Origin: Spirochaetales bacterium
Lineage (GTDB): Bacteria > Spirochaetota > Spirochaetia > JABEVK01
Reading direction: 5' to 3'
Length of the DNA stretch: 64,000 nucleotides
Assembly (NCBI GenBank): GCA_947478845.1
Contig: CANJXC010000002.1
Location: 186,001-250,000, forward strand
Shown in pieces: positions 42,240-50,885 of this stretch. The notes under the pieces are model-generated. The model was not told where the DNA came from. It searched no databases and saw only the letters and a list, made by a program, of their open reading frames with translations. Position 1 is the stretch's first letter; every line of letters starts with the position of its first letter. The position numbers and the translations under genes were made by a program.

Positions 42240-42620
42240 TTGGCCAAGGCTAAGAAGAAAAAAGAGAAAAAGGTAGTTTTTGAAGGGAATGTTTTCATCC
42301 AAGCAACGTTCAACAACACCATTGTTACTGTCACTGATCTCCGTGGCAACGCGTTGTCGTGGTCGTCTGCGGGTGGATTAGGGTTCCGGGGTGCAAAAAA
42401 ATCGACCCCTTTTGCTGCTCAGACCACGGCTGAGAATGCTGCCAACAAGGCCAAGGAATACGGGCTTCGTGAGGTGCACGTCTTTGTGAAGGGTCCGGGC
42501 GTCGGTCGCGAGTCGGCAATACGTTCGTTGGGTGCTCTAGGTTTGCGTGTGAAGAGTATTCACGACGTGACGCCTATTCCCCACAATGGTTGCCGACCTA
42601 GAAAAAGCCGGCGCGTGTAA
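42240..42620 (+). CDS. rpsK: 30S ribosomal protein S11
   Basis: A 126-residue S11 starting at TTG after [27 protein letters not shown] and [15 protein letters not shown] are diagnostic. rpsD, normally next, is missing; a 126-bp leader to rpoA follows. Confidence 0.97.
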   Translation: MAKAKKKKEKKVVFEGNVFIQATFNNTIVTVTDLRGNALSWSSAGGLGFRGAKKSTPFAAQTTAENAANKAKEYGLREVHVFVKGPGVGRESAIRSLGALGLRVKSIHDVTPIPHNGCRPRKSRRV

Positions 42621-42688
42621 GTTTTAGCCCCTGGGCTGAAGCTTGTGCACAGGTCGTAACGCCGAGGCCGATCTCGGTGTCTGAAGGT

Positions 42689-42730
42689 AAACGGGCCGTC
42701 AGACATAGTATGGGACGGTTTCGCCCGTAC
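42689..42730 (+). other. Stem-loop in the rpsK-rpoA gap
   Basis: ACGGGC (from about 42689) can pair with GCCCGT (ending about 42730), enclosing CCGTC and GACGG, to form a long branched stem just before the rpoA SD. It occupies the position where rpsD is found in other bacteria. Confidence 0.4.
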
Positions 42731-42746
42731 GGTTCAAGGAGAACAC

Positions 42747-43793
42747 ATGGCAAGAAAGAATCTATTGAAAGGTTTCAAGCGCCCCAAGGGCCTGCACTTT
42801 GAACAAAGTGACCTGCAGCCCAATTATGGCAAGTTCATCGCTTACCCCTTCGAGCGCGGCTACGGCCATACGATAGGGAATACTCTGCGGAGAATATTAC
42901 TTTCCTCCATTCAGGGGTACGCTGTCTCGGGAATCCGTATCACGTCTTTCCGAGAGGATGGGACGCCGCACCTGATTTCTAACGAGTTTGAGTCCATTCC
43001 TGAGGTTGTGGAAGACACTCCAGTAATACTGGCGAACCTCAAGAATCTTCAGCTTCACGTGTCGGAGGAGCTTGAGTCGACGGTGATCCTTGTCGAGGTG
43101 AAGGGCAAAGATCAGGGGTTTATTTCCGGTGCTGACCTCTGCGTTAGTGGCGTTGAGGTTGTAAACAAAGACCTGCACATCGCTACTCTGACCAACAAGG
43201 CGCACATCGAACTTGAGATTCAGATTGACCTAGGCCGTGGCTATATTCCGGCTGAAGTGCACGAGAAGAACATAGAAATTGCGAATACGATTGCCTTGGA
43301 TTCCATTTATTCACCCATCAAAAAGGTGAAATATAGCGTTGAAGACACTCGGGTGGGACAAAGGTCGGATTACGACAAACTCAATTTGGAAATCTGGACA
43401 GATGGCACTATTTCTCCTGAGAACGCTCTTGCGGAAGCCGCGAAAATTGCCAAAGACCACTTCAGTATCTTCATTAATTTCAATGAGGACGATGTGGCAG
43501 GCGATGAAGAGATTAGCGACGAGGAAGTTTCGGTGAAGGCGCTTGTCAACACTCCCGTCGAGGACCTTGAGTTATCGGTCCGTTCGAGCAACTGCCTTAA
43601 GAATGCCAATATCAAGACCATCGGTGAGCTCATTCGCAAGTCGGAAGAGGACATTGCCAAGACCAGAAACTTCGGCAAAAAGAGCCTCGAGGAGATCAAG
43701 CTCAAGCTGAAGGAACGCAACTTGACCTTCGGCATGACCGACACCAGCCAAATCGTCCAGGCTTTGAAATTGACCAAGCAGGATAAGGAATAG
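42747..43793 (+). CDS. rpoA: RNA polymerase subunit alpha
   Basis: A 348-residue RpoA. The N-terminal dimerisation domain has [20 protein letters not shown]; an acidic linker (about 240-265) leads to the C-terminal domain with [20 protein letters not shown] and [11 protein letters not shown], which contacts UP elements and activators. SD AAGGAG. Confidence 0.98.
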   Translation: MARKNLLKGFKRPKGLHFEQSDLQPNYGKFIAYPFERGYGHTIGNTLRRILLSSIQGYAVSGIRITSFREDGTPHLISNEFESIPEVVEDTPVILANLKNLQLHVSEELESTVILVEVKGKDQGFISGADLCVSGVEVVNKDLHIATLTNKAHIELEIQIDLGRGYIPAEVHEKNIEIANTIALDSIYSPIKKVKYSVEDTRVGQRSDYDKLNLEIWTDGTISPENALAEAAKIAKDHFSIFINFNEDDVAGDEEISDEEVSVKALVNTPVEDLELSVRSSNCLKNANIKTIGELIRKSEEDIAKTRNFGKKSLEEIKLKLKERNLTFGMTDTSQIVQALKLTKQDKE

Positions 43794-43796
43794 ATT

Positions 43797-44351
43797 ATGA
43801 ATAACAAAACCGGTTTTAACCGCTTGAACCGCCGGGCCGGGCAGCGCGTGGCTCTGTTGAAAAACATGGTGACCTCACTGTTTGTGCACGAGCGGATTAC
43901 TACCACGAAGTCGAAAGCCTTGGAAGTTCGTCGACACGCAGAAAAGATGGTCACGCGGGCCAAGGTCGACTCGGTGCATAACCGCAGGGAAATTGCCAAG
44001 ACCATTACTCAAGACGACGTGCTTGTGAAGTTGTTCACGGTTTTAGGACCCCGCTTCAAGACGAGGGCGGGTGGTTATACCCGAATCTTGAAACTCGGGC
44101 AACGTTTTGGTGATGCGGCCGAAATGGTGATTCTGGAGTTCGTCGAACGCACCCAGAAGGCCGAGCCGGCTGTCGATGATGCTGCGAAAGCTAAAAAAGA
44201 ACCAAAGGCCCCTGCGAAGCCTGCCGAAGAAAAAGGGGCAAAGGCGCCCAAGGCAAAAGCGGAAGGGGCTGTGGAAACAAAGAAACCTTCCGCCAAGAGA
44301 GCACCAGCGAAAAAAGCTCAGGCCAAGAAAGTGGCTGCTTCCGCCGAATAA
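43797..44351 (+). CDS. rplQ: 50S ribosomal protein L17 with Lys/Ala-rich C-terminal extension
   Basis: A 184-residue L17. Residues 1-122 are a normal L17 ([20 protein letters not shown] ... [14 protein letters not shown]). The last ~60 residues are a low-complexity Lys/Ala/Pro tail resembling histone-like repeats ([20 protein letters not shown]). L17 is usually about 115-130 residues long. The gene ends the alpha operon and is followed by a terminator. Confidence 0.97.
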   Translation: MNNKTGFNRLNRRAGQRVALLKNMVTSLFVHERITTTKSKALEVRRHAEKMVTRAKVDSVHNRREIAKTITQDDVLVKLFTVLGPRFKTRAGGYTRILKLGQRFGDAAEMVILEFVERTQKAEPAVDDAAKAKKEPKAPAKPAEEKGAKAPKAKAEGAVETKKPSAKRAPAKKAQAKKVAASAE

Positions 44352-44384
44352 GTTCAATCGCGGGACTCTTCCCGCCGAAGTTGT

Positions 44385-44419
44385 AAGGAGGAACACCGTT
44401 GGGTGGTCCTCCTTTTTTT
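44385..44419 (+). terminator. rplQ terminator that also contains the next gene's SD and start codon
   Basis: AAGGAGGA (44385-44392) pairs with TCCTCCTT (44407-44414), and CACC (44394-44397) with GGTG (44402-44405); Ts run to 44419. The 12-bp stem plus seven Ts is a textbook terminator. The left arm is also a perfect SD 6 nt before TTG at 44399, and that TTG lies in the 4-nt apical loop. Confidence 0.85.
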
Positions 44420-46927
44420 ATGTCAACTGGAAAACGATTCTCAATCAGCCTACTGATCTCAACTCTCTTGTTCACGGGTTTTTCCTTTGTGGCGTTCTCG
44501 GGTGTTTTCCCTTGGCTAGAGGTGCAGTTCTACAGTCCAAAGATCGTTTCGGACCTCCAAGCGAAACTGGAGGCTTCCAGCACAGAGATCAAAGACTGGG
44601 ACGCGTCGCAGGTTAAAAAACTGAAACTTCTGCTCAGTGACCCTTCGTTCGAGGGCGTGTTCTCTCCCACCTTCGACCGAAAGCGTTATGAGACGGCAAA
44701 ACTATTTCTTGCAGGTCAGAAATGGGGTGGCAGCCTTCGGATTCTCGACGCCAGTCGGGAGAAGCTTCACTTCTCTACGGTTGAGCGCGATTTTTCTTCC
44801 AAAACCGAACTAAAAGCGGTTTACCGCAACTACAAGGATCTCGTTTCCGACCCGGCTCACCTAGAGGAGCTCCCCGATCTTGGAAATCTAGACCCAGGGG
44901 CCTCGTCTAGGTTGTTCGTGGGTCAGTCAGGCCGTCTGTTTCAGTTTGTTGTGCCTTTCACAGACAAAAAGTCAACCCAGAAAGGTTGGGCGCTTCTGGT
45001 GGTACCTGTCGAGGCTCTACGACTTAGTCTTTTGGAAGCTAGTAATCCGTTGGCAGGTCAAACCTTGCTGATGGCCAATGAGTTCCAAGCCCTCTTCTGG
45101 ATGACCAACCGCCCTGAGCCGTCGGTTCTGGACAGGGTAAAGTCCCAGGTGCGTTCAGGAATCCTACCCCCGGTGCAAAAACTGGCTCAGTCGGTTTCCA
45201 GCGCGGGGACAAAAGAAACTCTAACCCTAGTAACCAAGGGCACTAGCTCCATCTTGGTTCCCGATACTCTTCTTACCTTGGATGCCAGCCTCAAGGGAAT
45301 AATCCTTGTGGCTTTTTTCTCAGTGGTGTTTCTGATCAGTTTTCTTTTGCTTAACCTACGAGGTGATCCCGTTTCTGTGGCGGTCGCTCAGATAAAGCGC
45401 CTGCAAATACGAGTCCTACAGAACTATCTCGACGAAAAAAACCAAGACAAGATATCGACCCTGCGAGAAGAGCTAGTAAAAAACCAGGAACTCATTAAAA
45501 AGGACATCCGTAAAAATTTAGGCAAGGTGCGTAAGCGCGACAGTGAAGCCATCGATCAGTTTATCGAAAAGAATTGGCAGGAAATCTTGGATCTGCTCGA
45601 TCGAAAACCACCCGGGCTTGGGGGCGTGTCTCCACCTGGAGGAGCAACTGATCCTTCGATTACCTTGAGTGAGTTTCGTACCCTGCTTCAGGATACTTTG
45701 CGCCAGACCCAGACTTTGCCCGGGTCTTTTGGTGTTTCTGGACCAACGGTCAAAAATCGATTGGATCAGAAGTCAGCCGTCCAGGATCTGGAAGATGTGG
45801 AAGAGCTCGACGAAGTGGAAGAGCTCGACGAAGTGGAAGAGCTCGACGAAGTGGAAGAACTCGACGAAGTGGAAGAGCTCGACGAAGTGGAAGAACTCGA
45901 CGAAGTGGAAGAACTCGACGAAGTGGAAGAACTCGACGAAGTGGAAGAACTCGACGAAGTGGAAGAACTCGGCACGGCAGATCAGCCAAGAGACCTGGAA
46001 AAGACCCAGGCTGCTACGAACGAGCCAGAGTTGCTCGAGGAGTTGGCTGCCGAAGACGTCGGGGAGGCGGAACTCATTGAGGAGTTACCCACCGGAAGTT
46101 CTTCTGGAGGTCTTTTTGCAGGTTATAATTCGTTACAACAAGATGGGCCCTTGCTGACGTTGGAGGTGCAAATGGACTCGGATGCTGACGGTGACCTTGA
46201 GGAATTGGAGGATCTGGAAGATCTTGATGGGGAGTTGTCGGCCACAAGCACTCAAACCGATTACCACACCGTGGTATCCTTGGAGGCTCTCGATGCAGCT
46301 TGGGCATCGTCGGCCGATGCGGTTTTTCAAAGCGACGACGATGTTGTGACTCTGCGTGACGAGGTTTTTTCAGGAAACGCTGTTCCCGATGATGAGCTAG
46401 GACGGCTCGTCGTCGAGGTTTCGGAAAGTTCACAAAATACGGGCTTCCTGCCGATGGAAGACGACGAGGTTCCCGCCGAGGTGCTACGAAAATGGAACTG
46501 GACCGGTGGAGGTTTCGACTGGGACCTGTTTGCGTCGGGAGAAGACGAAGTTCAAACCTTTCGCGCTCTCGCCGATGCGGCCAACGCCTTTGAAGCGTTT
46601 ACGGCGGCCATTTTGGTTTCCAAAGAACAGGCTTGGGTGGCCTCGAGCAGTGTTGGCTTCAGTGACTCGGGAAAAGCTATCCTTCTTTTTGAACCCGACA
46701 GCGTCTTAGGTCGTGACGTCCTATCTCACCGTGAGCTCCACATTCTTTCCGGAGGTGGAGACAACCTCGTCCTCCGTGAGTCCTTTCATATCAAAGACTT
46801 GAAGTTCTTGAAGACCATCCTCTGTGTGCCCCTTCTGTTCCAAAAAAAACCTGCGTGGCTTCTTCTAGGGATGCGGCATCAGCCGACCGACCTCATCAAA
46901 ACTTTGTCTCCCCGCACGATTTCCTGA
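44399..46927 (+). CDS. Two-pass membrane protein with DEVEEL repeats, function unknown
   Basis: I do not recognise this 842-residue protein. It has a transmembrane helix at about 12-33, an extracytoplasmic domain (about 35-295, sensor-like in layout) and a second helix (about 298-320). A charged coiled coil (about 325-400) follows, then ten near-identical six-residue units DEVEEL (about 465-524), further acidic sequence, and a C-terminal globular domain (about 700-842) resembling a GAF-type fold. The layout suggests an envelope sensor with a cytoplasmic acidic arm. The TTG at 44399 has a perfect SD inside the rplQ terminator; an ATG at 44420 has none. RNase Y follows with its own promoter. 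Confidence 0.8.
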   Translation: MGGPPFFMSTGKRFSISLLISTLLFTGFSFVAFSGVFPWLEVQFYSPKIVSDLQAKLEASSTEIKDWDASQVKKLKLLLSDPSFEGVFSPTFDRKRYETAKLFLAGQKWGGSLRILDASREKLHFSTVERDFSSKTELKAVYRNYKDLVSDPAHLEELPDLGNLDPGASSRLFVGQSGRLFQFVVPFTDKKSTQKGWALLVVPVEALRLSLLEASNPLAGQTLLMANEFQALFWMTNRPEPSVLDRVKSQVRSGILPPVQKLAQSVSSAGTKETLTLVTKGTSSILVPDTLLTLDASLKGIILVAFFSVVFLISFLLLNLRGDPVSVAVAQIKRLQIRVLQNYLDEKNQDKISTLREELVKNQELIKKDIRKNLGKVRKRDSEAIDQFIEKNWQEILDLLDRKPPGLGGVSPPGGATDPSITLSEFRTLLQDTLRQTQTLPGSFGVSGPTVKNRLDQKSAVQDLEDVEELDEVEELDEVEELDEVEELDEVEELDEVEELDEVEELDEVEELDEVEELDEVEELGTADQPRDLEKTQAATNEPELLEELAAEDVGEAELIEELPTGSSSGGLFAGYNSLQQDGPLLTLEVQMDSDADGDLEELEDLEDLDGELSATSTQTDYHTVVSLEALDAAWASSADAVFQSDDDVVTLRDEVFSGNAVPDDELGRLVVEVSESSQNTGFLPMEDDEVPAEVLRKWNWTGGGFDWDLFASGEDEVQTFRALADAANAFEAFTAAILVSKEQAWVASSSVGFSDSGKAILLFEPDSVLGRDVLSHRELHILSGGGDNLVLRESFHIKDLKFLKTILCVPLLFQKKPAWLLLGMRHQPTDLIKTLSPRTIS
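45791..45970 (+). repeat. 18-bp tandem minisatellite encoding DEVEEL
   Basis: Nine exact-length 18-bp units, GACGAAGTGGAAGARCTC, begin at 45809 and end at 45970, preceded by one diverged unit at 45791. Units differ only at a GAG/GAA wobble. Such arrays tend to change copy number by slippage without breaking the frame. Confidence 0.97.
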
Positions 46928-46952
46928 GTGGAACGAGCTCGGAAAATACCGG

Positions 46953-46981
46953 TTGCTCAGATGACGTCAATGTAATATACT
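46953..46981 (+). promoter_or_regulatory. Promoter of rny
   Basis: TTGCTC (46953-46958), a 17-bp spacer and TATACT (46976-46981) predict a start near 46988, leaving a ~25-nt leader with the SD. Confidence 0.6.
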
Positions 46982-47012
46982 ATTGTAAAGAAAAATCTAC
47001 AGAGGAGAGTCG

Positions 47013-48545
47013 ATGGAAACCACAATTACGGGTATCCTAGCACTCTCTGCAGGTCTTTTGTTAGGTTGGATGACACGATGGCTGTATGCCAAATACCAAC
47101 TTTCTTCTTCGGAGCAGAAAGCTGAACGAGTAAAGCAAGAAGCTATCAAAGATGCTGAGAACAAGCGCAAGGAAATGTTGCTGGAGGCCAAAGACCAGCT
47201 CATCCGTGACCGCAATACCCAAGAGAGGGACCTGAGGGACCGTCGCGCGGAATTGCAAAAGTTCGAGAAGCGTCTTCAACAGAAAGAAGATAACCTAGAA
47301 AAGAAGCTGCAGAGCGTTGAAGAACAGAACTTATCGTTTTCTCAGAAAGAGCAAATGCTTGTCGATCGTGGCGGTGAACTAGATACCCGTGAAGAGTTCC
47401 TGAAGGCGGAAATTGAGCGCATTTCCGGTCTCACGGCGGAAGAAGCCAAACGGATGATCATTCAGAAGATGGAGAATGATGCCAAGCACGATGCCCAGTT
47501 CATTATCAACAAGATAGAGCAGGAGGCGGTGACTTCGGCCGAGAAGCGGGCCCGCGACATTCTCGTCACCACTTTGCAGAGGGTGGCTACGGAGGTGACT
47601 TCTGAAGTGACGGTCACGTCGGTAAGCCTTCCCAATGAGGAGATGAAAGGACGCATCATCGGGCGCGAAGGCCGTAACATTCGCACTTTGGAGACCCTGA
47701 CAGGCGTGGATGTGATTATCGACGATACGCCGGAAGCGGTTGTGATTTCCTGCTTTGACCCCATTCGGAAGGTGATTGCAAAAACATCCTTGGAACGCTT
47801 GATTCAAGATGGGCGCATTCATCCTGCCCGCATTGAGGAGGTCGTGAACAAGGTGGCCAAGGAAATCAATCAAATGATCTTTGAAGAGGGCGAGAGAGTT
47901 TGTTTTGACCTTGGAATCCATAACTTGACTCCGGAACTTGTGAAGGCCCTTGGGCGTCTGCATTTCCGGACCAGTTACGGTCAAAACGTCCTGGCGCACT
48001 CGAAAGAGGTGGCCATCCTCGCTGGAATGTTGGCAGCAGAAATCGGACTTGACCGCGACCTTGCGCGTCGCTCTGCGTTGCTTCATGACATTGGCAAAGG
48101 CATGGAGTCGGAAGGCGATGAGAACCATGCGGAACTGGGAGCCGAGTTGGCCAAGAAAATGGGCGAGGATCCCAGAGTTGTGAACGGCATTGCGGCCCAC
48201 CACAACGACCTGGAACCCAGTTGTCCCGAATCGGTATTGGTGCAGATTGCCGACGCCATCTCTGCTAGCCGTCCGGGAGCCCGCCGAGAGACGCTCGACA
48301 ACTACATCAAGCGTCTGGAGGGTTTGGAACAAATTGCCAACAGCTTCCCAGGCGTTGACAAAACCTACGCCATCCAAGCCGGTCGCGAGGTGCGTATCAT
48401 CGTGAACAATGAAACAGTGAACGATGCCCAGGCGCGTGATCTCGCCAAGGACATTGCTAAGAAGATCGAGAACGACCTTCATTATCCTGGAAGGATCAAA
48501 GTGACCATTATCCGCGAGATGCGGGTTGTCGAGTATGCCCGTTAG
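47013..48545 (+). CDS. rny: Ribonuclease Y
   Basis: A 510-residue membrane-anchored endoribonuclease. One N-terminal helix (about 6-24) leads into a long coiled coil (about 28-185), then a KH domain with MKGRIIGREGRNIRTLE (about 210) and an HD domain with metal-binding HD in RSALLHDIGKGM (about 355). It initiates mRNA turnover in bacteria without RNase E. SD GAGGAGAG. The downstream phosphodiesterase and rRNA methyltransferase genes follow without gaps. Confidence 0.97.
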   Translation: METTITGILALSAGLLLGWMTRWLYAKYQLSSSEQKAERVKQEAIKDAENKRKEMLLEAKDQLIRDRNTQERDLRDRRAELQKFEKRLQQKEDNLEKKLQSVEEQNLSFSQKEQMLVDRGGELDTREEFLKAEIERISGLTAEEAKRMIIQKMENDAKHDAQFIINKIEQEAVTSAEKRARDILVTTLQRVATEVTSEVTVTSVSLPNEEMKGRIIGREGRNIRTLETLTGVDVIIDDTPEAVVISCFDPIRKVIAKTSLERLIQDGRIHPARIEEVVNKVAKEINQMIFEEGERVCFDLGIHNLTPELVKALGRLHFRTSYGQNVLAHSKEVAILAGMLAAEIGLDRDLARRSALLHDIGKGMESEGDENHAELGAELAKKMGEDPRVVNGIAAHHNDLEPSCPESVLVQIADAISASRPGARRETLDNYIKRLEGLEQIANSFPGVDKTYAIQAGREVRIIVNNETVNDAQARDLAKDIAKKIENDLHYPGRIKVTIIREMRVVEYAR

Positions 48546-49347
48546 CTCGGGTATGAGCCCGAGTTCACCTTTTGTGGCCCTGATGTTCGGAGACCTTGTT
48601 GGTCTTCCGGGCCTCGGGGCCTTTTTGTCGGCGCTTCCTGCGCTCAGGCTGGAACATCAACCCGACCTCATCGTGGTCAATGCGGAAAACGCCTCGCCGG
48701 ATGGACTGGGACTTCTCGAGTCCCAGTTGCTCGAGTTGTGGGCCGCTGGTGTGGATGTGATCACGACAGGCAATCATGTGTGGGAGAAGCAGGAGCTATC
48801 GCTTCACCTAGACACAGAGCCACGTCTTTTGCGACCCGATAACTACCCGCGCATCCTTCCCGGTCGGGGCTGGACCCACGTCACCAGCCGTACGGGGGAT
48901 GCCGTGGCTGTGCTGAATCTGCAGGGGCGTTCCCGCCTGGCGACCACCGATGACCCTTTCAGCCGGGCCAAGGAACTGGTGGAATCGGTCTCCCAGACGG
49001 CCAAACTTATTCTGGTCGACTTTCATTGCGAAGCTGGTGACGAAAAAGAGTCTTTCGGCTTCTGGCTCGACGGTTTGGTAACTGCCGTGGTCGGGACCCA
49101 CACCCACGTGGCGACCGCTGATGAAAGGCTGCTCCCCGGAGGTACCGCCTACATCTCTGATCTCGGGATGTGTGGTCCCGATGCTTCGGTAATCGGGGGT
49201 GACCCGGCTATCAGTGTTGAAAGGGCGTTGACCCTTGTTCCCCTGCGTTCCGAGATTTTGCAGAACCAAGGAACGGCGCGGGGTGTCGTGATCCGAGCAG
49301 ACCGGGCCACGGGGAAGGCTCTTTCCATCGTCCGTTTCGAAAGATGA
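48535..49347 (+). CDS. YmdB-type metallophosphoesterase (TIGR00282 family)
   Basis: A 270-residue calcineurin-like phosphodiesterase of the YmdB family, known to hydrolyse 2',3'-cyclic nucleotides and often encoded next to rny. Metal ligands are visible in MFGDLVG, VVNAENAS, TTGNHVW, DFHCEAGDEKE and VGTHTHVATAD. The start is uncertain: ATG 48535 overlaps rny by 11 nt, ATG 48553 gives a family-like N-terminus (SPSSPFVALMFGD), and neither has a strong SD. It overlaps the next gene by 4 nt. Confidence 0.92.
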   Translation: MPVSSGMSPSSPFVALMFGDLVGLPGLGAFLSALPALRLEHQPDLIVVNAENASPDGLGLLESQLLELWAAGVDVITTGNHVWEKQELSLHLDTEPRLLRPDNYPRILPGRGWTHVTSRTGDAVAVLNLQGRSRLATTDDPFSRAKELVESVSQTAKLILVDFHCEAGDEKESFGFWLDGLVTAVVGTHTHVATADERLLPGGTAYISDLGMCGPDASVIGGDPAISVERALTLVPLRSEILQNQGTARGVVIRADRATGKALSIVRFER

Positions 49348-50066
49348 AACGTCGAACTTTGATCCTTTTGGACCTCCTCGTGCAACTGTATCCGGAGGTA
49401 CCTCGGGAGAGGTTGTTCTCTCGCATCCTTTGTGGTGATGTCCAAGTAGACGGAAGTGTGTACAAGAACCCCAAGACCAAGGTTGCCCTTGATGGTGAGG
49501 TTGTCATCTCGGATAAACGGTTTGTGGGTCGGGGAGGCTTCAAGCTCGACCCCGCCCTTGTGGCATGGAATCTTCCTATTGAGGGCAAGGTGTTCCTTGA
49601 CGCGGGTTGCTCCACGGGGGGCTTCACCGACGCCCTCTTGCAGAGGGGGGCACGTGTGGTCCATGCTGTGGATGTGGCGATAGCCCAATTGGACTGGAAA
49701 CTGCGCTCGGATTCGCGGGTATCGGTCCGCGAAGGCACTAATGTCATGTCGTTGGAACTGCTAGATCCGCAACCGGACGCCGCGGTGGCCGACCTTTCGT
49801 TTCGCTCCTTGCGTAAGGCGGCAGCTCACCTCTTGGCGCTGACCCGAGAAAAATGGCTGGTTGCGTTGGTGAAGCCGCAGTTTGAATGGCTGGCCGCTCC
49901 CGCCGATTTCACAGGAATTGTCGATCCTGCTGCTGTTCCTGCTATTCTAGAGGCTTTAGAGGCTGACCTGAAGGCCGAGGGAGTTTTCGTGAAACAGTGG
50001 TTGCCGTCTGCCCTGAGGGGGCGCAAAGGGAATCAAGAATACTTGGCCTGGCTGGTTTGCGGTTAG
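49344..50066 (+). CDS. tlyA: TlyA-family rRNA 2'-O-methyltransferase
   Basis: A 240-residue protein with an N-terminal S4 RNA-binding domain (about 5-60) and a FtsJ-like methyltransferase domain holding the SAM motif FLDAGCSTGGFTDALL (about 82-97). TlyA methylates 16S and 23S rRNA and its presence gives capreomycin sensitivity; the old haemolysin name is misleading. ATGA overlap with the upstream gene implies coupling. Its stop overlaps the convergent GerMN gene by 4 nt. Confidence 0.93.
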   Translation: MKRRTLILLDLLVQLYPEVPRERLFSRILCGDVQVDGSVYKNPKTKVALDGEVVISDKRFVGRGGFKLDPALVAWNLPIEGKVFLDAGCSTGGFTDALLQRGARVVHAVDVAIAQLDWKLRSDSRVSVREGTNVMSLELLDPQPDAAVADLSFRSLRKAAAHLLALTREKWLVALVKPQFEWLAAPADFTGIVDPAAVPAILEALEADLKAEGVFVKQWLPSALRGRKGNQEYLAWLVCG

Positions 50067-50806
50067 GGGAGAGACGAGCGTCCCAACGGCTGGGCGATAG
50101 ACAGGCCCTCTTCTCCAAGGCTGTCGCGGTACTGACCGCCAATAAGAAACTGAACGTCGTTGACAGTGGGAAACTGCGTTGCCGTCCACACCACCTGCTT
50201 TAATTCGCCCAAAAGGCCCTCGTTACCCAGGGTGTTATGCGAAAACTCCTCGCTGAAGCTTAAAACGGCTGTCGAGTTTTTGAGGCGGGCCGACAACAGT
50301 TTGCTACCTTGCGGTATCAGGGTGATGGCTCCTTGGGCTTTTTCTTGCAGAGTCGGGCCCAGCAACAGGGCACGCAAGGTTGCCGTCAACGGTGTGCTTC
50401 CGGCGGGTAACTCCCGTACCACCTCAACCGCTTCCATTCTTCCGTCGGGACCTAGGCGCGAGAAGAAGAGGCGGTAACTATTGGGCGTAGCTGGAAGCGG
50501 AGGGGGCTCGTTGACGACCGATGCCGATGGTGGTACCGGGCTCGTTTCCGGCACCACCACCTCAGGGGGACTGAGGGGAGTAATATCGGGGACAACCACC
50601 TCTGGAATCGCCGCCTCGGGAACTTCGGGAGCCGGATGCACGACCTTTGGCAGAGCAGACCGGCCACCCGGGTACAGCATGGCCGTTAAACCCGTTGAAT
50701 CCATTAGCCGTTCCACAATGGCCGTATTGGCCAGCAAAATTACCCCGGCCAGAAGTACCAGCGCCAGCCAAATCAGGGCCCACAGGGGCGGTCGGAACTT
50801 CGCCAT
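50063..50806 (-). CDS. GerMN-domain protein with N-terminal membrane anchor
   Basis: A 247-residue protein. An uncleaved-looking N-terminal helix (about 8-28) is followed by a Pro/Glu/Val-rich linker (about 50-110) and a C-terminal GerMN-like domain (about 120-235; GSTPLTATLRALLLGPT, LSFSEEF, VWTATQF). GerMN domains occur in spore germination proteins and in LpqB-like envelope lipoproteins; here an envelope role is likely, not sporulation. The frame is open upstream, but the ATG at 50806 coincides with a promoter that predicts a leaderless mRNA. Confidence 0.82.
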   Translation of the reverse strand: MAKFRPPLWALIWLALVLLAGVILLANTAIVERLMDSTGLTAMLYPGGRSALPKVVHPAPEVPEAAIPEVVVPDITPLSPPEVVVPETSPVPPSASVVNEPPPLPATPNSYRLFFSRLGPDGRMEAVEVVRELPAGSTPLTATLRALLLGPTLQEKAQGAITLIPQGSKLLSARLKNSTAVLSFSEEFSHNTLGNEGLLGELKQVVWTATQFPTVNDVQFLIGGQYRDSLGEEGLSIAQPLGRSSLP

Positions 50807-50813
50807 TGGAAAC

Positions 50814-50843
50814 AGTCTAAGCTCCGACCGCCCGGACTGACAA
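50814..50843 (-). promoter_or_regulatory. Promoter of the GerMN gene, predicted leaderless
   Basis: On the minus strand, TTGTCA (50843-50838), an 18-bp spacer and TAGACT (50819-50814) end 8 nt before the A of the ATG at 50806. No SD lies in GTTTCCA before the ATG. Confidence 0.55.
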
Positions 50844-50850
50844 TCCCCCT

Positions 50851-50879
50851 TTGACCGGGGTGGCTGACACCGGTATACT
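50851..50879 (+). promoter_or_regulatory. Promoter of ptsI, predicted leaderless
   Basis: TTGACC (50851-50856), a 17-bp spacer and TATACT (50874-50879) place the transcription start at the A of the ATG at 50886. The six bases between (ACCATC) contain no SD. Confidence 0.75.
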
Positions 50880-50885
50880 ACCATC

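Noticed and set aside
45791-45970. CRISPR-like array
   Set aside because: The units are directly adjacent with no spacers and keep a protein frame.
45750-45989. Open frames in other phases over the 18-bp repeat (Ser/Thr-rich or Arg/Leu/Pro-rich)
   Set aside because: They are products of the tandem repeat itself; only the DEVEEL phase continues into long coding sequence on both sides.
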